This document shows, in pieces, positions 36,401 to 47,238 of a stretch of DNA of 64,000 bases (its first letter is position 1; the number at the start of each line of letters is the position of its first letter). The stretch is from contig NC_056044.1 in NCBI RefSeq assembly GCF_004379255.2, positions 3,001,001-3,065,000 of the forward strand, read 5' to 3'. The DNA is from Salvia splendens (Eukaryota; Streptophyta; Magnoliopsida; Lamiales; Lamiaceae). The translations under genes and the position numbers were made by a program. Below the pieces are notes generated by a model. The model was not told the origin of the DNA, searched no databases, and saw only the letters and a program-made list of their open reading frames with translations.

Positions 36401-37940
36401 GGCGGTGGCGCAGATAGAGGAGGAAGAAGATCCGGTGAAATTGGATGAATTTCTCAATTCTAGCTTATGAATTTCATAAAGTAATTTTCAAAAATGCCCT
36501 TGGTCTATTTTACATTATTAAAATAAATAATATTTGTTGTCTTTATTTGTGTGGCTGAGATTTATTCTCTAGTTATACACTTAATATTAGTTATACTTTG
36601 ATCACTACCCTATATATATATATATATATTATTAAAATTGGTTCAGACTAACAACCTCACATTCTGAGGTGGGAGGATCTATAATGTTGTAATGGAAGAG
36701 CTGCTTGGCAAAGGAATGAGAAATGCCCATAATGTACATATCTGTGCCTTAAATCTATTATCACTATATTTGTATAATTATATCTTCGTTAACATATATT
36801 CATGATTTTAATTATTTGTAGGCTATCTTGGCGGGTTCTTCGGCAGGTGGATTGAGCACAATCCTACATTGTGATAGATTCCGAGCCCTGTTTCCAAATA
36901 CCACAAGAGTCAAGTGTATATCGGATAGTGGTTTTTTTATATGAGGGTAAATTCAAATTTAAACTCATTTCTGATATACATATATACACAATATAGATAG
37001 ATTACATACCTAATTAATTTCCTAACAGGGAAGGTGAATTGGCAAAACAATCAGAAAGCCATTTTGCTCAAGTGATTGCAGCAAATGTATTATTCTAATT
37101 CTTACTATTTAATTAGCAATTAAGTTTTCATATAAGTACAATAAATTAATTTGTACTGTTTTTTTTTTGCACAGGGACTTAGACCATTACTGCCTAGATC
37201 ATGCACGTCTAAGAGGGACCCCAATTTGGTGAGATGATTATATTTTGTTTAAATCATTTTCCTTTATACAGTAAGTAATACACAATGATAATCACATTTT
37301 AATGAAATTAATTTTTAGTGTCTCTTCGCTGAGTATTTGGTTGAAGATGTTGCCACTCCACTCTTTATACTTGAAGCAGCTTTTGATATGTACCAGGTAA
37401 AATATAAGAGGAGTTTATATCGTTTACTCAATAATACATTTGCATGCATCATATTGTTGTACGAAGAGTTGTAGCTATTATTTATATTATTACATTCTTG
37501 ATGTACCTTGCTTGCCATTTATCTTTTATTTATTTATTTATTTATTTATCTATATTCAATTTAACATGTTGCAGATTAAATCCAACTTCATATTAACTGT
37601 TCCTGGTCTGGATCGAATGCAATGGGAAAATTGTTCAAAAAGCCTGGAACAGTGCAATGCTACAGAAATAGGAATCATAAAGGGTAATTTTAACTAAATT
37701 ATTTTTCATTATGAAATTGTGAAATAAAATGTTAATTTCTCATTATTGGCATTCATATTTTCAGATTTTGGACCTATTTTCAAGAAGACATTAATGAAGC
37801 TCGGTAACTCTTCGAGCAGAGGGGTATTTTTGGATTCGTGCTATCTTCATTTTCATTTCTATTCAACATATAATTGGATATCCACACCAGTACTTCCCAA
37901 CAAAGTAAGAGTTTTACTCGATATATATATATATATATAT

Positions 37941-38258
37941 AGGGGAGCGTTATTCTCCTATTCATCCCTTAGATCCTTTATTCTTCTTAATATGAGCCGT
38001 TAGATCTCATTCATTAACGGTCCAGATGGTCTGCATTATTACACTATAATGGTGCATTATTAGTCGGTGTGCATTATTCAACTGAAAATCTGCATTATTA
38101 CACTATAATGGTGCATTATTAGTCGGTGTGCATTATTCAATGGAAAATCTGCATTATTAAATGACACATGACACTAATCTAACCGTCGAATGACAAAATC
38201 GTGGGGCTGAGATCAAGAAGGAAAAATGAGAAAATATGCAAAAAGGAAATGAATACAT

Positions 38259-38262
<4 letters not shown>
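37941..38262. mobile_element. Short TIR element in a (TA)n tract of PAE-E intron 11
   Basis: Starts AGGGGAGCGTTATTC and ends GAATACATCCCT between (TA)n runs at 37920-37940 and 38262-38290. PAE-A and PAE-B have only a short TA run here. The ends are loosely inverted (AGGG..., TTCTTnnT..AGCC). A 59-bp unit beginning CTGCATTATTACACTATAAT is repeated about 2.2 times (38031-38160). No coding content. Its target preference matches the element at 34196. Confidence 0.65.
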
Positions 38263-38292
<30 letters not shown>

Positions 38293-38717
38293 TTTTGATG
38301 TGATAAGTCTTGTTATATTAATATACTAATAATAATCATTTGGTGTGATGCAGACCATACAAAAAGCTATTGGTGATTGGTTCTATGATCGAAGTACATT
38401 TCAAGAGATAGATAATCATTTATATCCACAAAATTGTTATCGTAAACAGTTGGCTGGTCTTATTATTTATGACAATATTATGTGTATGGTTTAAAGTATT
38501 ATTTTTAGTGTGTGTTAATTGTAACGATTCAAATCATTTTGTCTTGACTACTAGCACAATTAAATGCATATTTAGTTTTTCAACATTAGTAACAGATAAA
38601 AATTTATGTTCCAACATTAGTTTAGTAACCGACCCATCTAAAACAGTGTATCTATATAAAGACTAATAAAAAACTATAGTTGAACAGAACAAAAATTGTG
38701 AAAAGAAAATATTGATA

Positions 38718-39086
38718 ATGAAGTTTAAATCCATAATCAAGATGGTGACATTCCTTGTAATATTCCTATGTGCTGATTGCCATCCCATTGTGCCCCTATG
38801 TGCTGATTGCCATCCCATTGTGCCCCCATATACCCCGCCAACACCTGATTGCTATAAAAACTTGCCTAAGTATTGTGTTGATGAGGTTCATGAGGCCATA
38901 TGTGCCGGACCAGATGCTCCATACGAAGAAACAATAGCTCCATGTGGCTCTACACTTACTCTTTATGTTCGCGGTGATTGTTTCTTTACCGTAATGGCTA
39001 TCGATGTTGGAAATAGTTGTAACATGACCCCCAAAGAAGCACAAAGTATGGCAAGTGGAATTTGGAGATCTGTCTATGGAGCATAA
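38718..39086 (+). CDS. Small secreted six-cysteine protein, CRP5
   Basis: 122 residues from the ATG at 38718, TATA box at 38653-38661. Signal peptide, the LCADCHPIVP duplication as in CRP2, then PTPDCYKNLPKYC ... DCFFTVMAIDVGNSC and WRSVYGA at the C-terminus. Very close to CRP2; it has RGD where CRP2 has ASD before the fifth Cys, and lacks one VIFL repeat in the signal peptide. Intact although PAE-E is mutated. Confidence 0.78.
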   Translation: MKFKSIIKMVTFLVIFLCADCHPIVPLCADCHPIVPPYTPPTPDCYKNLPKYCVDEVHEAICAGPDAPYEETIAPCGSTLTLYVRGDCFFTVMAIDVGNSCNMTPKEAQSMASGIWRSVYGA

Positions 39087-39261
39087 GGTGTAAATGGCAT
39101 GACTCATTGAAATCTATTTGGGTATTACTACTAAATTAATAAACGAACACTAATCATCTTAATTTACTTTATTGTTTGATGGATACTTAAATTTTCGGTT
39201 CTTTTGATCCAGTGCTAATTATCGTGAGTGTTTTTTCATTATGGTATTTTACCCTTCCTAC

Positions 39262-39697
39262 GGTTGGTCATTGAAACATAAAAATGAATATAATAATATC
39301 CCACACCGGTGTACACAAAGAGATTAATCCACTGTATAAGTCTCATGGCCTCTATTCCTATCACTAATTGGTGTTAGGATGAAACCCATGGATTTCTATC
39401 ATGGTATCAGAGCGGATCGCCGACTGTGAGTCATATTTAACTGACCCAGCAGTATAACTAGGCTGAAAATTTGGGCCAGTGATTGGGCCGATTGTCCAAT
39501 CGATCATAAAAAAGTCCAACCCCTCCAATATTCACCTTGAAGGGTTTGAGGGAGGGTGTTGGCAATTGAAACATAAAAATGAATATAATAATATCTCACA
39601 ACTTTGTACACAAAGAGCTTAATCCACTATATAAGTCTCATGAGTCTCTCCTCCTATCACTAATTGATTTTAGGATGAAACCTATGGATTTCTATCA
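39262..39697 (+). mobile_element. TRIM-type miniature LTR retrotransposon
   Basis: Two ~140-bp direct repeats (39262-39401 and 39557-39697) with a TGGTATCAGAGC primer site (initiator tRNA-Met) at 39402-39413 right after the first and a purine tract (TTTGAGGGAGGG) right before the second. CCTAC target duplication at 39257-39261 and 39698-39702. The interrupted sequence is intact after CRP3 (about 25375) as the unoccupied site. Too small for any protein. Confidence 0.92.
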
Positions 39698-39702
39698 CCT
39701 AC

Positions 39703-40626
39703 CCCTTCTTCTACGAGAAAAACATTCGGATTTCTCGTGAGTTAATATTCTTTGAAAAAGTATATTCATGACATTATAGTAATTGTAATCTACACTAGAA
39801 CATTGAGGGACTATAATTAGTTTGACTTTTTGTCTCGTGAAATATTATGTGTATGGTTGTTATTACAATTCCTGACATATCTTATAAGGTACAATCGACT
39901 ACACAAATATTTATTTAAAGTCCAATATTCAAATGCGAGGCTTTGATATATACTACCTTCATCCTAAAAAAACTAGATTTACGATTTTGAGTTTTCCCCA
40001 AAAATTATACCAAAATCTGAATACGAAATGATTTTAACAAATTACACACCACCGATAACGTAGATCACATAATCCACTATCACTACTTTCACTACCTTTT
40101 TTCCCTAGCTCTCTTACTTGTTCTCATTTCTATCTTATTTTACTAATTGCACATTAAATTAAGTATCATTCACAAATTTGTCTATTTTTTGAGGACATAG
40201 TATAATACCTCGTCACTGTAAGGGTTGAATGAAATATAACATCATTTTATATATTTCATCGACGTTTTTATAATATTTGGGTAATTTGTACTTCTCTTTG
40301 AAATTTTATTTTGACCCCGAACAACCTTTCGATACACATAGCCCATAGCTCTTCGATGAAATAGAAATGTATTTCAAATGAAAGTATTTAATTTATTATT
40401 TTCAAGTAATGAATATTTGTGGTAGAGATTCAACAATTTTATTGAATAATTTCGTGAATGTGATAGTATTATTTTGTTTCATCTTGGTTCAGAACAAATT
40501 CAGTTCTGCATACGCATGGAACTAATCATATACTACTTTAGTATGCACTGATTAAGGAACCAACTTTGAGTTCTCTTAATGTGGATGAAATATTAAAAAT
40601 TGGTTTTTATGCATATATCGCCAATT
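39703..40626. other. CRP5 3' flank; no gene seen
   Basis: Continuation of the conserved CRP 3' flank after the TRIM, up to the solo-LTR-like block. Confidence 0.5.
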
Positions 40627-40741
40627 TGTCACGACCATAACTCCCTAGTGATAGTGAGCGCAACTATAACGTGACTAAAATAGTCTTAAATTGAAAGGAT
40701 CAACATAAGGGATAAGTCAAACTCAAAACATTAATTCTGAA

Positions 40742-42608
40742 GGGCACCCACAATGGGGCGGCCGATGGCAGCCATCGTCCTCTGGTGCGGACGATGCCTC
40801 CATTGTGGGTGCCCGCCATCGTCCGCGCCCTACGCCCACGCCCGATGCATCGTCCGCGGAAGAAGCGCGGACGATGGCCTATCGTCCGCGCCATCGGGCG
40901 CCCCATTGTGGGATCGGCGGACGATGGCACGCGTTTTTGATTTTTTTTCCGAATTTTGTCTATTTAAACCTCGTTTCTCATTCACTTGTTCATACAAACA
41001 TCTCGCCTCTCTCATTTCGCTCATCTCTCACGTTTCTACCTCTCTCACATACCAAAATGAACCACGACGACGACACCACTAGTTCTAGTTCCTCGGAGTC
41101 AGGTAGTTCGACCTCGGAAGCCTTAGATGCAGCCGTTGAAGAGGCCATGGCGGAATGCTTAGTCGAAATGCAGCGCGAGGAGGCGGCGGCTGCAGAGGCG
41201 GCGGCGTCGGAGCAGATCCACAGGCCTATTCGACGTCGGACGTCTGTCTGATGCGACCACGCGGCAGCTCACCAACGTCTGGTTGTAGACTATTTTGCCG
41301 ATCAACCACGGTGGGGACCGACTGTTTTCCACCGCCGGTTTAGAATGTCGCGTTACCTCTTTCTCAGCATTGTCCGGACGTTGGCGTCACGTGATGAATA
41401 CATGACGTATCGGGAAGGCGACGTCGGCAGACCCGGCCTTACACCGTTGCAAAAGTGAACGGCTGCACTCCGTCAGTTGGCCTACGGCACCACGATGGAC
41501 ATTTTCGAAGAGTACCTCCACGTCGGGGAGACAACAGGCCGGGAGTGCTTGAGGAGATTTTGTAGGGGAGTTGTGGAGGCCTACAACGACACATATTTGC
41601 ACAAGCCGACTGCCACTGATTGCCTGGGCCTGATGAAGATGCACGAGATGGCGCACGACTTTCCTGAGATGATAGGGAGCATCGATTGTATGCACTGGCA
41701 GTGGAAGAATTGTCCGACGGCGTGGAGTCCCCAATTCACTAGTGGATACAAGGGCCACCACCCGACGATGATCCTCGAAGCCGTTGTTGACCATCGGCTC
41801 TGGATCTGGCATGCTTACTTCGGCGTAGCCGGGTTGAACAACGACATTAACGTCCTCAACTCATCCACCCTCTTCACCGAGCAATGCAATGGAAACGGCC
41901 GACCATCGAGTTCACTGCCAACAGGCGCCAATACCACATGGGGTACTACTTGGCCGATGGCATATACCCATGGTGGCCTGTTTTTGTGAAGACGATCAGT
42001 TGTCCAATTGGTGAGAAGAAGGTTTTATTTGTGCAAAAGCAGGAGTCGGCGCGGAAGGATGTCGAGCGGGCATTTGGTGTGCTCCAGACACGGTGGGCAA
42101 TTGTGAAAGGGCCGACACGTCTCTGGTTCAAGGAAGTCATCGCCGATGTCATGTATGCGTGCATAATCATGCACAACATGATAGTCGAGCATGAAGGTGG
42201 GAGCATCACCGAGTGGAACAATAATTACGATGCATTTAGCTCGTCCAGCACGGCGACCGATCCCCCCGCTAGAGGATTACCGTCGGGCTTCAATGAGGTT
42301 CTATCTAGACAGGCCTCAATGCGCAACCAACAAGACCATGCTCAGCTAATGAACGGTATGATTGAAGAAGTGTGGGCCCATAACCGCTGTCGCTGAGTTT
42401 GCGTATTTTTTTATTTCGTATTGTAATGTATTAATTTTTATAAATGAAATGAAGTTTTTTCCCAATTTTTGTAGTTATTTAAATATTCAAACAAAAGAAA
42501 ATGCATAGGGCGCGACATAAGGCGCGCCTTAGGGCGCCCCACTGTAGGGGGGTAGGAGGATAAAACTGATGACGTGACGTGCCTTAGGGCGCCCCATTGC
42601 TAATTGCC
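40742..42608 (+). mobile_element. PIF/Harbinger transposon, younger family
   Basis: Ends GGGCACCCACAATGG and the complement of CCATTGCTAATTGCC resemble the ends of N1. A TAA follows at 42609. The left junction has lost about 16 bp of host sequence present at 19745-19765, so the left TSD is unclear. GC-rich subterminal parts flank a nearly complete transposase frame. Confidence 0.8.
41057..42396 (+). pseudogene. Harbinger transposase (DDE_Tnp_4), three lesions
   Basis: Acidic/Ser-rich N-terminus (MNHDDDTTSSSSSESG), then a frameshift near 41250, TGA at 41456-41458 (Cys in relatives, LQK-x-TAALRQLAYG), and a second frameshift near 41890. Otherwise the core is complete: IGSIDCMHWQWKNCP (Asp), LNNDINVLNSS (Asp), RKDVERAFGVLQTRW (Glu) and DVMYACIIMHNMIVEHE. 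It is less decayed than H1-H3 and distinctly GC-rich compared with its neighbours. Confidence 0.85.
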
Positions 42609-43131
42609 TAATCAAAATAAAATTAGAGTATTATGACTAAGTTCATAATTCCTAGTACATAATCCTATTGCAGCGGAAGAGTCCAAGATAAAATAGTATG
42701 TATGAAGACATACTACGTTGGGCTACCTAACTACTTATTAATAGTCATATCCCAACACCTTCGCCTCCTCGTACACGTTCAATCTGCACGTTAGAAAAGA
42801 AACATGCAAGGCTGAGTATTTGATATACTCAGTGAGCATAGTGCCAAAAATAAGTTCCATTTAATTTGTCAGCCACAGTTGAGTGAACACGGGGTTTTTA
42901 TTCAAAAAGGCCCGAGTCACTAAATTCCTTTCATTTCATAAAATTGATTGTGGAATCACATAAACATAGATACCATATCTGAACGTATGTGAACATGGAA
43001 TGTGGCCACATTCCACGACGGTCACTGGACCGACCAACTCGAAAGCTAGCACACAGTCCCCATATGTGTACACTAGTCTGAGTAGGGTTTGCGGCCCTAC
43101 TGGGATCCGAATTCGATTTAACATGCTTGGC

Positions 43132-44137
43132 CAAGGACGGATGCAATGTATAATGAGAAGGGGCAATTGCCCCACCTCAACTATTCATTAACATGTATGT
43201 ATATATAAAAATATTATTATAATATAAATTCTAACACTAATTTGCCCCCCTTCAATAAAAAAGAAAGAAAGTCATTTGCCCCTTCTCCCAAAAAGTCACG
43301 CCACTTTCTGACTTTCCCACTACAATAAAATATTCATTTTCCCTTTCCCCATATTAAAATACACAAACATTTTACACTAACACTTATAAATTAGAAAAAG
43401 ACCTAATTTGGCTTTATTTGAACCTTTTGAAGCAGGCGCCGTTTTTCAACTTCTTCCTCTGTTGTCCCTTCCATTTCAGAAGCTTCAAGGTTCAAGCAAT
43501 ACCCCTGATATCCGGCCATACTTCTCACATGTAATTCTTATTACCAAAATTTGATGTATTTGGTAATTGGTATAATGGTATTAATTGTTCATTCTTGTTC
43601 AATTGTTCTTATATGGAATATGTTTGTTTGGTTATTCTCTGTAACTCTGTTAATTCTTATAGACTATAGTTTTAGTCTTATTTATTGCACTCATCTAAAA
43701 TTTTTTATTTGTTTGATTGAATAACTGACTCACTAAATAGATCAAATATTTTGAATTGTTAGTAGAAGATGGATAAATTTCTGAAAAGAAAATTGACGGT
43801 AGAAGGAACATCTTCAGTCGGAAATAGAGCAAATGATGACCTTTCAAAAGACAACATGTGGAAATCAATTTGGATGCTCTACCTTCTGATCTTGAAAGAA
43901 TTTTGTAAGATTGAGAAAGACATATTTTGTAAGATTGATTGTGAAAGAATTTTGAATAGTTTTCAGGTTATGAGACCCCGTCGAGAACAGTTGTAATGTT
44001 AGGTAACCTTAGTTAACGGTCGATAAACTTTTATCCTTGTTATTATAATATATTATATTTTATTATATTTTTATATTTATTTATTTGTATATTAATATTT
44101 TTGCCCCTCCTACTACAATTTCCTGGATCCGTCCCTG
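43132..44137 (+). mobile_element. hAT deletion derivative
   Basis: Terminal repeats CAAGGACGGATGC and the complement of GGATCCGTCCCTG, with a perfect 8-bp duplication TGCTTGGC at 43124-43131 and 44138-44145. The unoccupied site is at about 20278-20290. A short frame from 43769 (MDKFLKRKLTVEGTSS, and in another phase INLDALPSDLERIL) matches the N-terminus of the plant hAT/zinc-finger MYM-like transposases. The rest of the gene is absent. Confidence 0.9.
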
Positions 44138-45182
44138 TGCTTGGCATAGCCAATTAGATAGGTAATCATAAAAGCAGAACATGACATGACAAACATGTTT
44201 AGAAAATATTAACATTTGCATACTAAAATCACATTTTGAAAAGAATGCCCACCTCAAAAGTTATTTCCTTAGCCGAAAAGTTCCTTGATTTGGTCTTAAC
44301 CGACGTGCGAAGACGCCCCTTTAGGAACATAGAAATAATACTTAATTAGACTTAAGAAGTCAAATAACTTAACGGGAATGCATCCTAAATGCATGATCAT
44401 TTTATTCCTTTAACCTTATTTCATAGCAAGTCCTTGAGCATTAATTTAATCGAGAGGTTTAATTACGTGGTGGCTCAAAACTTATTTGTAGTCAAGAGGG
44501 CATTGTCTCCTATGCAATTTATTGAAGCATCAAGATAAATCTAAAGTCCGTTAATCATTTCGGAAATTATTAGCATACCATTCCTTAACATCAATTGTTA
44601 AGAAATCGGAGCTCCATCACCACCAAAATTGAGAACTCTCGACTTCCTTCATCTTCTCCGATTCAAAATCGGACCTCTACCATCTCCTCCGTTTCGAAAT
44701 CGGAGCTCCATCTCCACCGATTTACTTTGGCGCCTCAATCGTCCGGTCACAGTGGTCTCGCTCACTCCCATCGTCTCCGGCCGCTTGACGAGCAGGGCCG
44801 TCGCCCGCTGTGTCGCTCACGGCCGGCTCTCCGTCGCTGTAGCTCCGTCCGCCGCCAACCGTCCCTTGCGGGGAGTCAGCCGTCCTCCCCTTTCGATCCT
44901 TCCGTCAGGCAGTACCGCGGCACTGGAGTCGCCTCTGCTGCTGACGGCCTCCGCCACCACTCGCAAACGGGCAGCTCCGTACGCACATCGTCGGTCAGCC
45001 GTCACATAAGCTAAGCTCTCCATCCATTCCCCCTTTTTTCCTCTTTATAAAATTAGTTTTGGGTTCGGGCAGTGGCTATGTTGGAGGCCCTTGATTGTAG
45101 TATCTAAAATCGTGATCTTTGGAGAAAACTTTCTATTTCACTGCATTGAATCCTTTGTTTGCGTTCCATTCTTAAGTACCGC

Positions 45183-47238
45183 TGTAACACCCAAAAAAGA
45201 GAGAGAAAAAAAATTTAAGTAGTCTAATTAAATCTTTTTCTAGTTAACTTGGTCAAATATAATTATCCAAATCCATCAACAAAAGATTTATTCATATCTC
45301 CCCACTCCCTAAATCTCTCCCATATCTATCAACCACCCCTCTCTATAATATCCCCTTCACAGTCAGTTTTCTCCCATTCCGTTCTCTGCAACAAGAAAAA
45401 AAAACAAGCTTCTTTCTCTCAACTTCAATTCAAGAAACCGAGAACCCAACGCGAAGGAGGAAGCTACCGGTTGTCCTTCGAAATCTGTTCAAGGTATACG
45501 TCCTACCCAATCTTAAACGTGATTTAACGCATTCTGCTCCCAACACATCATCACACTCCACACCCCACATATTCAATCAATAATTGAGTTTCTACCATAT
45601 TTTAACAAGTGTTCATGAAGACTGCAGCTTCGGTTGCCAACCAAATTCTCTCTTAGTTTAGGATAATGTAAGTTCAGAACTTCACATAAAACGTAATCTA
45701 TCAACCAAATTAAAGAATCGAAGTTTAGTTAAGAACTTATCTTGCGGGGTAGTTCGGGTTGGTTTCGGAGCTGTTTGGTGACCGTCGAGCAGCCACCGGA
45801 CAGCAACAACGGGCAGCGACAACAGGCGCCTGACTCGGCGCTGCTGTACGACAGCTGTGACCCCACGCGGCACGCGACGGAGGGGCGAGCAGTAGCTGAC
45901 CGACGAGCAGAGGCCGCCGGCGTGAGGGTCGACGCGATGGTGGAGGATCTGGACGGCGGCTGCAGCAGCATCTCCCGGCGGCGTCGCGATTTCCGACAGC
46001 AGCAGCAGCCTCGCGATTTCCGACAGCAACAGCGGCATCGTGATTTCGACGGTGAGCAGCGGCCGGCGTCGAGGGGTGAGTCGGAGGAGGCGACGACGGA
46101 TTGAGAGCTTCAGCAAATTCGGTCGAGAAAGAGAATTAGAGAGATTGAGGGGGAGAGAGACGTGGAAGATGGTGGGAGTATAAGTTGGGCCCTTTTGTTT
46201 TTCTTAAAAAAATTATTCCGACATCGTGGTGGAAACACGAGGAGTCAACGGAGGAACTTTAGGCGGCCACCGAATAATTGAAAATCGAGAAACGAGATAA
46301 AACTATTTTAATTAGGGTGCATGCATCTTATTTATTTACTTGATTCATTGTGTTGATTTATGTGTTATTTAAATGCTAAAGGTGATTTCTTGCAAGCGGG
46401 ACGTGATATCAAGGGAAAGGAAATAATTTCGGATTAAGAACTTGAGGTGGGCTTTCTTTTCAAATAAGGGCAATGCCCTAAGTATATTTTTATGTGAAAA
46501 TGATATGAATATTTGTCATGCCGTGTTTTGTTTTATTCTATGGAACCTATCTGATGTGGCTTTTGCCATCAATGGATAATCGAATTCGGGTCTGTCTAGG
46601 GAGTGAGTCCCTATTCAGGCTAGTGTACACCAATGGGGATCGTGAGCCGTCTTTTGGGTCGGCCGGTCCAGTGACTTGTGGCCACATTCCAAGTCATCAA
46701 TGGATCAGATATGATAGACATCTATGGAAAAAATGACTGCAGTCACGAGTTTTACGATGGAAATGATTTTAGTGTCTTGGGCGATTTCTAAAGTTAAAAC
46801 CCCAAGGTCACTCAATGGTGGCATGATAAATACTTTTTATAAAATATTTTCGGCATGAGTCCACTGAGTGCATCAAGTACTCAGCCCTGCTTTTCTTTTA
46901 AAAATTGCAGGTTGAGCGTGACGGGTGCGGTGGGTGTTGAGCAAGACCGTTGAAGAAATTTAAGTGTTTAGAATGTGTCATGTCTTCACACGTGGCATAT
47001 TCCTTCTCTCAAATGCTTCCGCTGAGTAGTTGTCCTTCTTTTGAGTTCTTGTATCATTGAGATAATATTCATTTTTGAGTTGTTGATTGTTGAGTTACTC
47101 TGATTTTATTCGAGCTATTCCCATTTGTTTCGAGCTATGGTCGAGTTGTGTTGTTTTCCCCTTTCTTCCCCGCTTCTTTAATCCTCCCCTAGTCGCGATC
47201 AACCGTGTTTTCTATCCTTAGAAAATGCGGGCGTGACA
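45183..47238 (+). mobile_element. LTR of a Ty3/gypsy-like retrotransposon, with primer site
   Basis: TGTAACACCC...GCGTGACA, about 2.06 kb, followed by TGGTATCAGAGC at 47242-47253. The leader continues to about 47940, where it is cut off and joins sequence shared with 23843 onward. No gag-pol and no second LTR, so it is a truncated 5' end. Open frames at 45682-46116 lie in the GC-rich transcribed part of the LTR and look non-coding. Confidence 0.8.

Larger units (their letters stand above)
34196..36610. mobile_element. Gene-capturing TIR element (Pack-MULE-like) in a (TA)n tract
   Basis: Inserted in the TA microsatellite of PAE-E intron 4. The first ~63 bp and the reverse complement of the last ~63 bp align without gaps: GTAGTGATC, 23 variable bases, ATAACTAGAGAA, then A/C AATC..AGCCACA. 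No transposase is visible. Inside are fragments of two unrelated genes (34378-34551 and about 36140-36400) and a 44-bp tandem array. The TIR length and captured exons suggest Mutator-like elements, but the TA-repeat target is unusual, so the superfamily is uncertain. Confidence 0.7.
33171..38494 (+). pseudogene. PAE-E: full-length but with nonsense and stop-loss mutations
   Basis: Exons 33171-33270, 33334-33416, 33802-33940, 34015-34094, 36647-36733, 36822-36946, 37029-37086, 37175-37228, 37319-37396, 37575-37683, 37765-37904, 38354-38446 with the same lengths as PAE-A. At the end of exon 6 the Arg codon CGA of PAE-A is TGA (36942-36944). The normal stop TAG is CAG, extending the frame 16 codons to TAA 38492-38494. 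Intron 4 holds a 2.4-kb element and intron 11 a 0.3-kb element. Exon 3 is divergent. The native promoter is missing because the 5' side is fused to CRP4. Probably non-functional, although exons 1-6 could make a fragment. Confidence 0.85.

Noticed and set aside
45682..46116. 144-residue minus-strand frame and 120-residue plus-strand frame
   Set aside because: Inside the LTR 45183-47238, in its GC-rich transcribed part; no recognisable domain.
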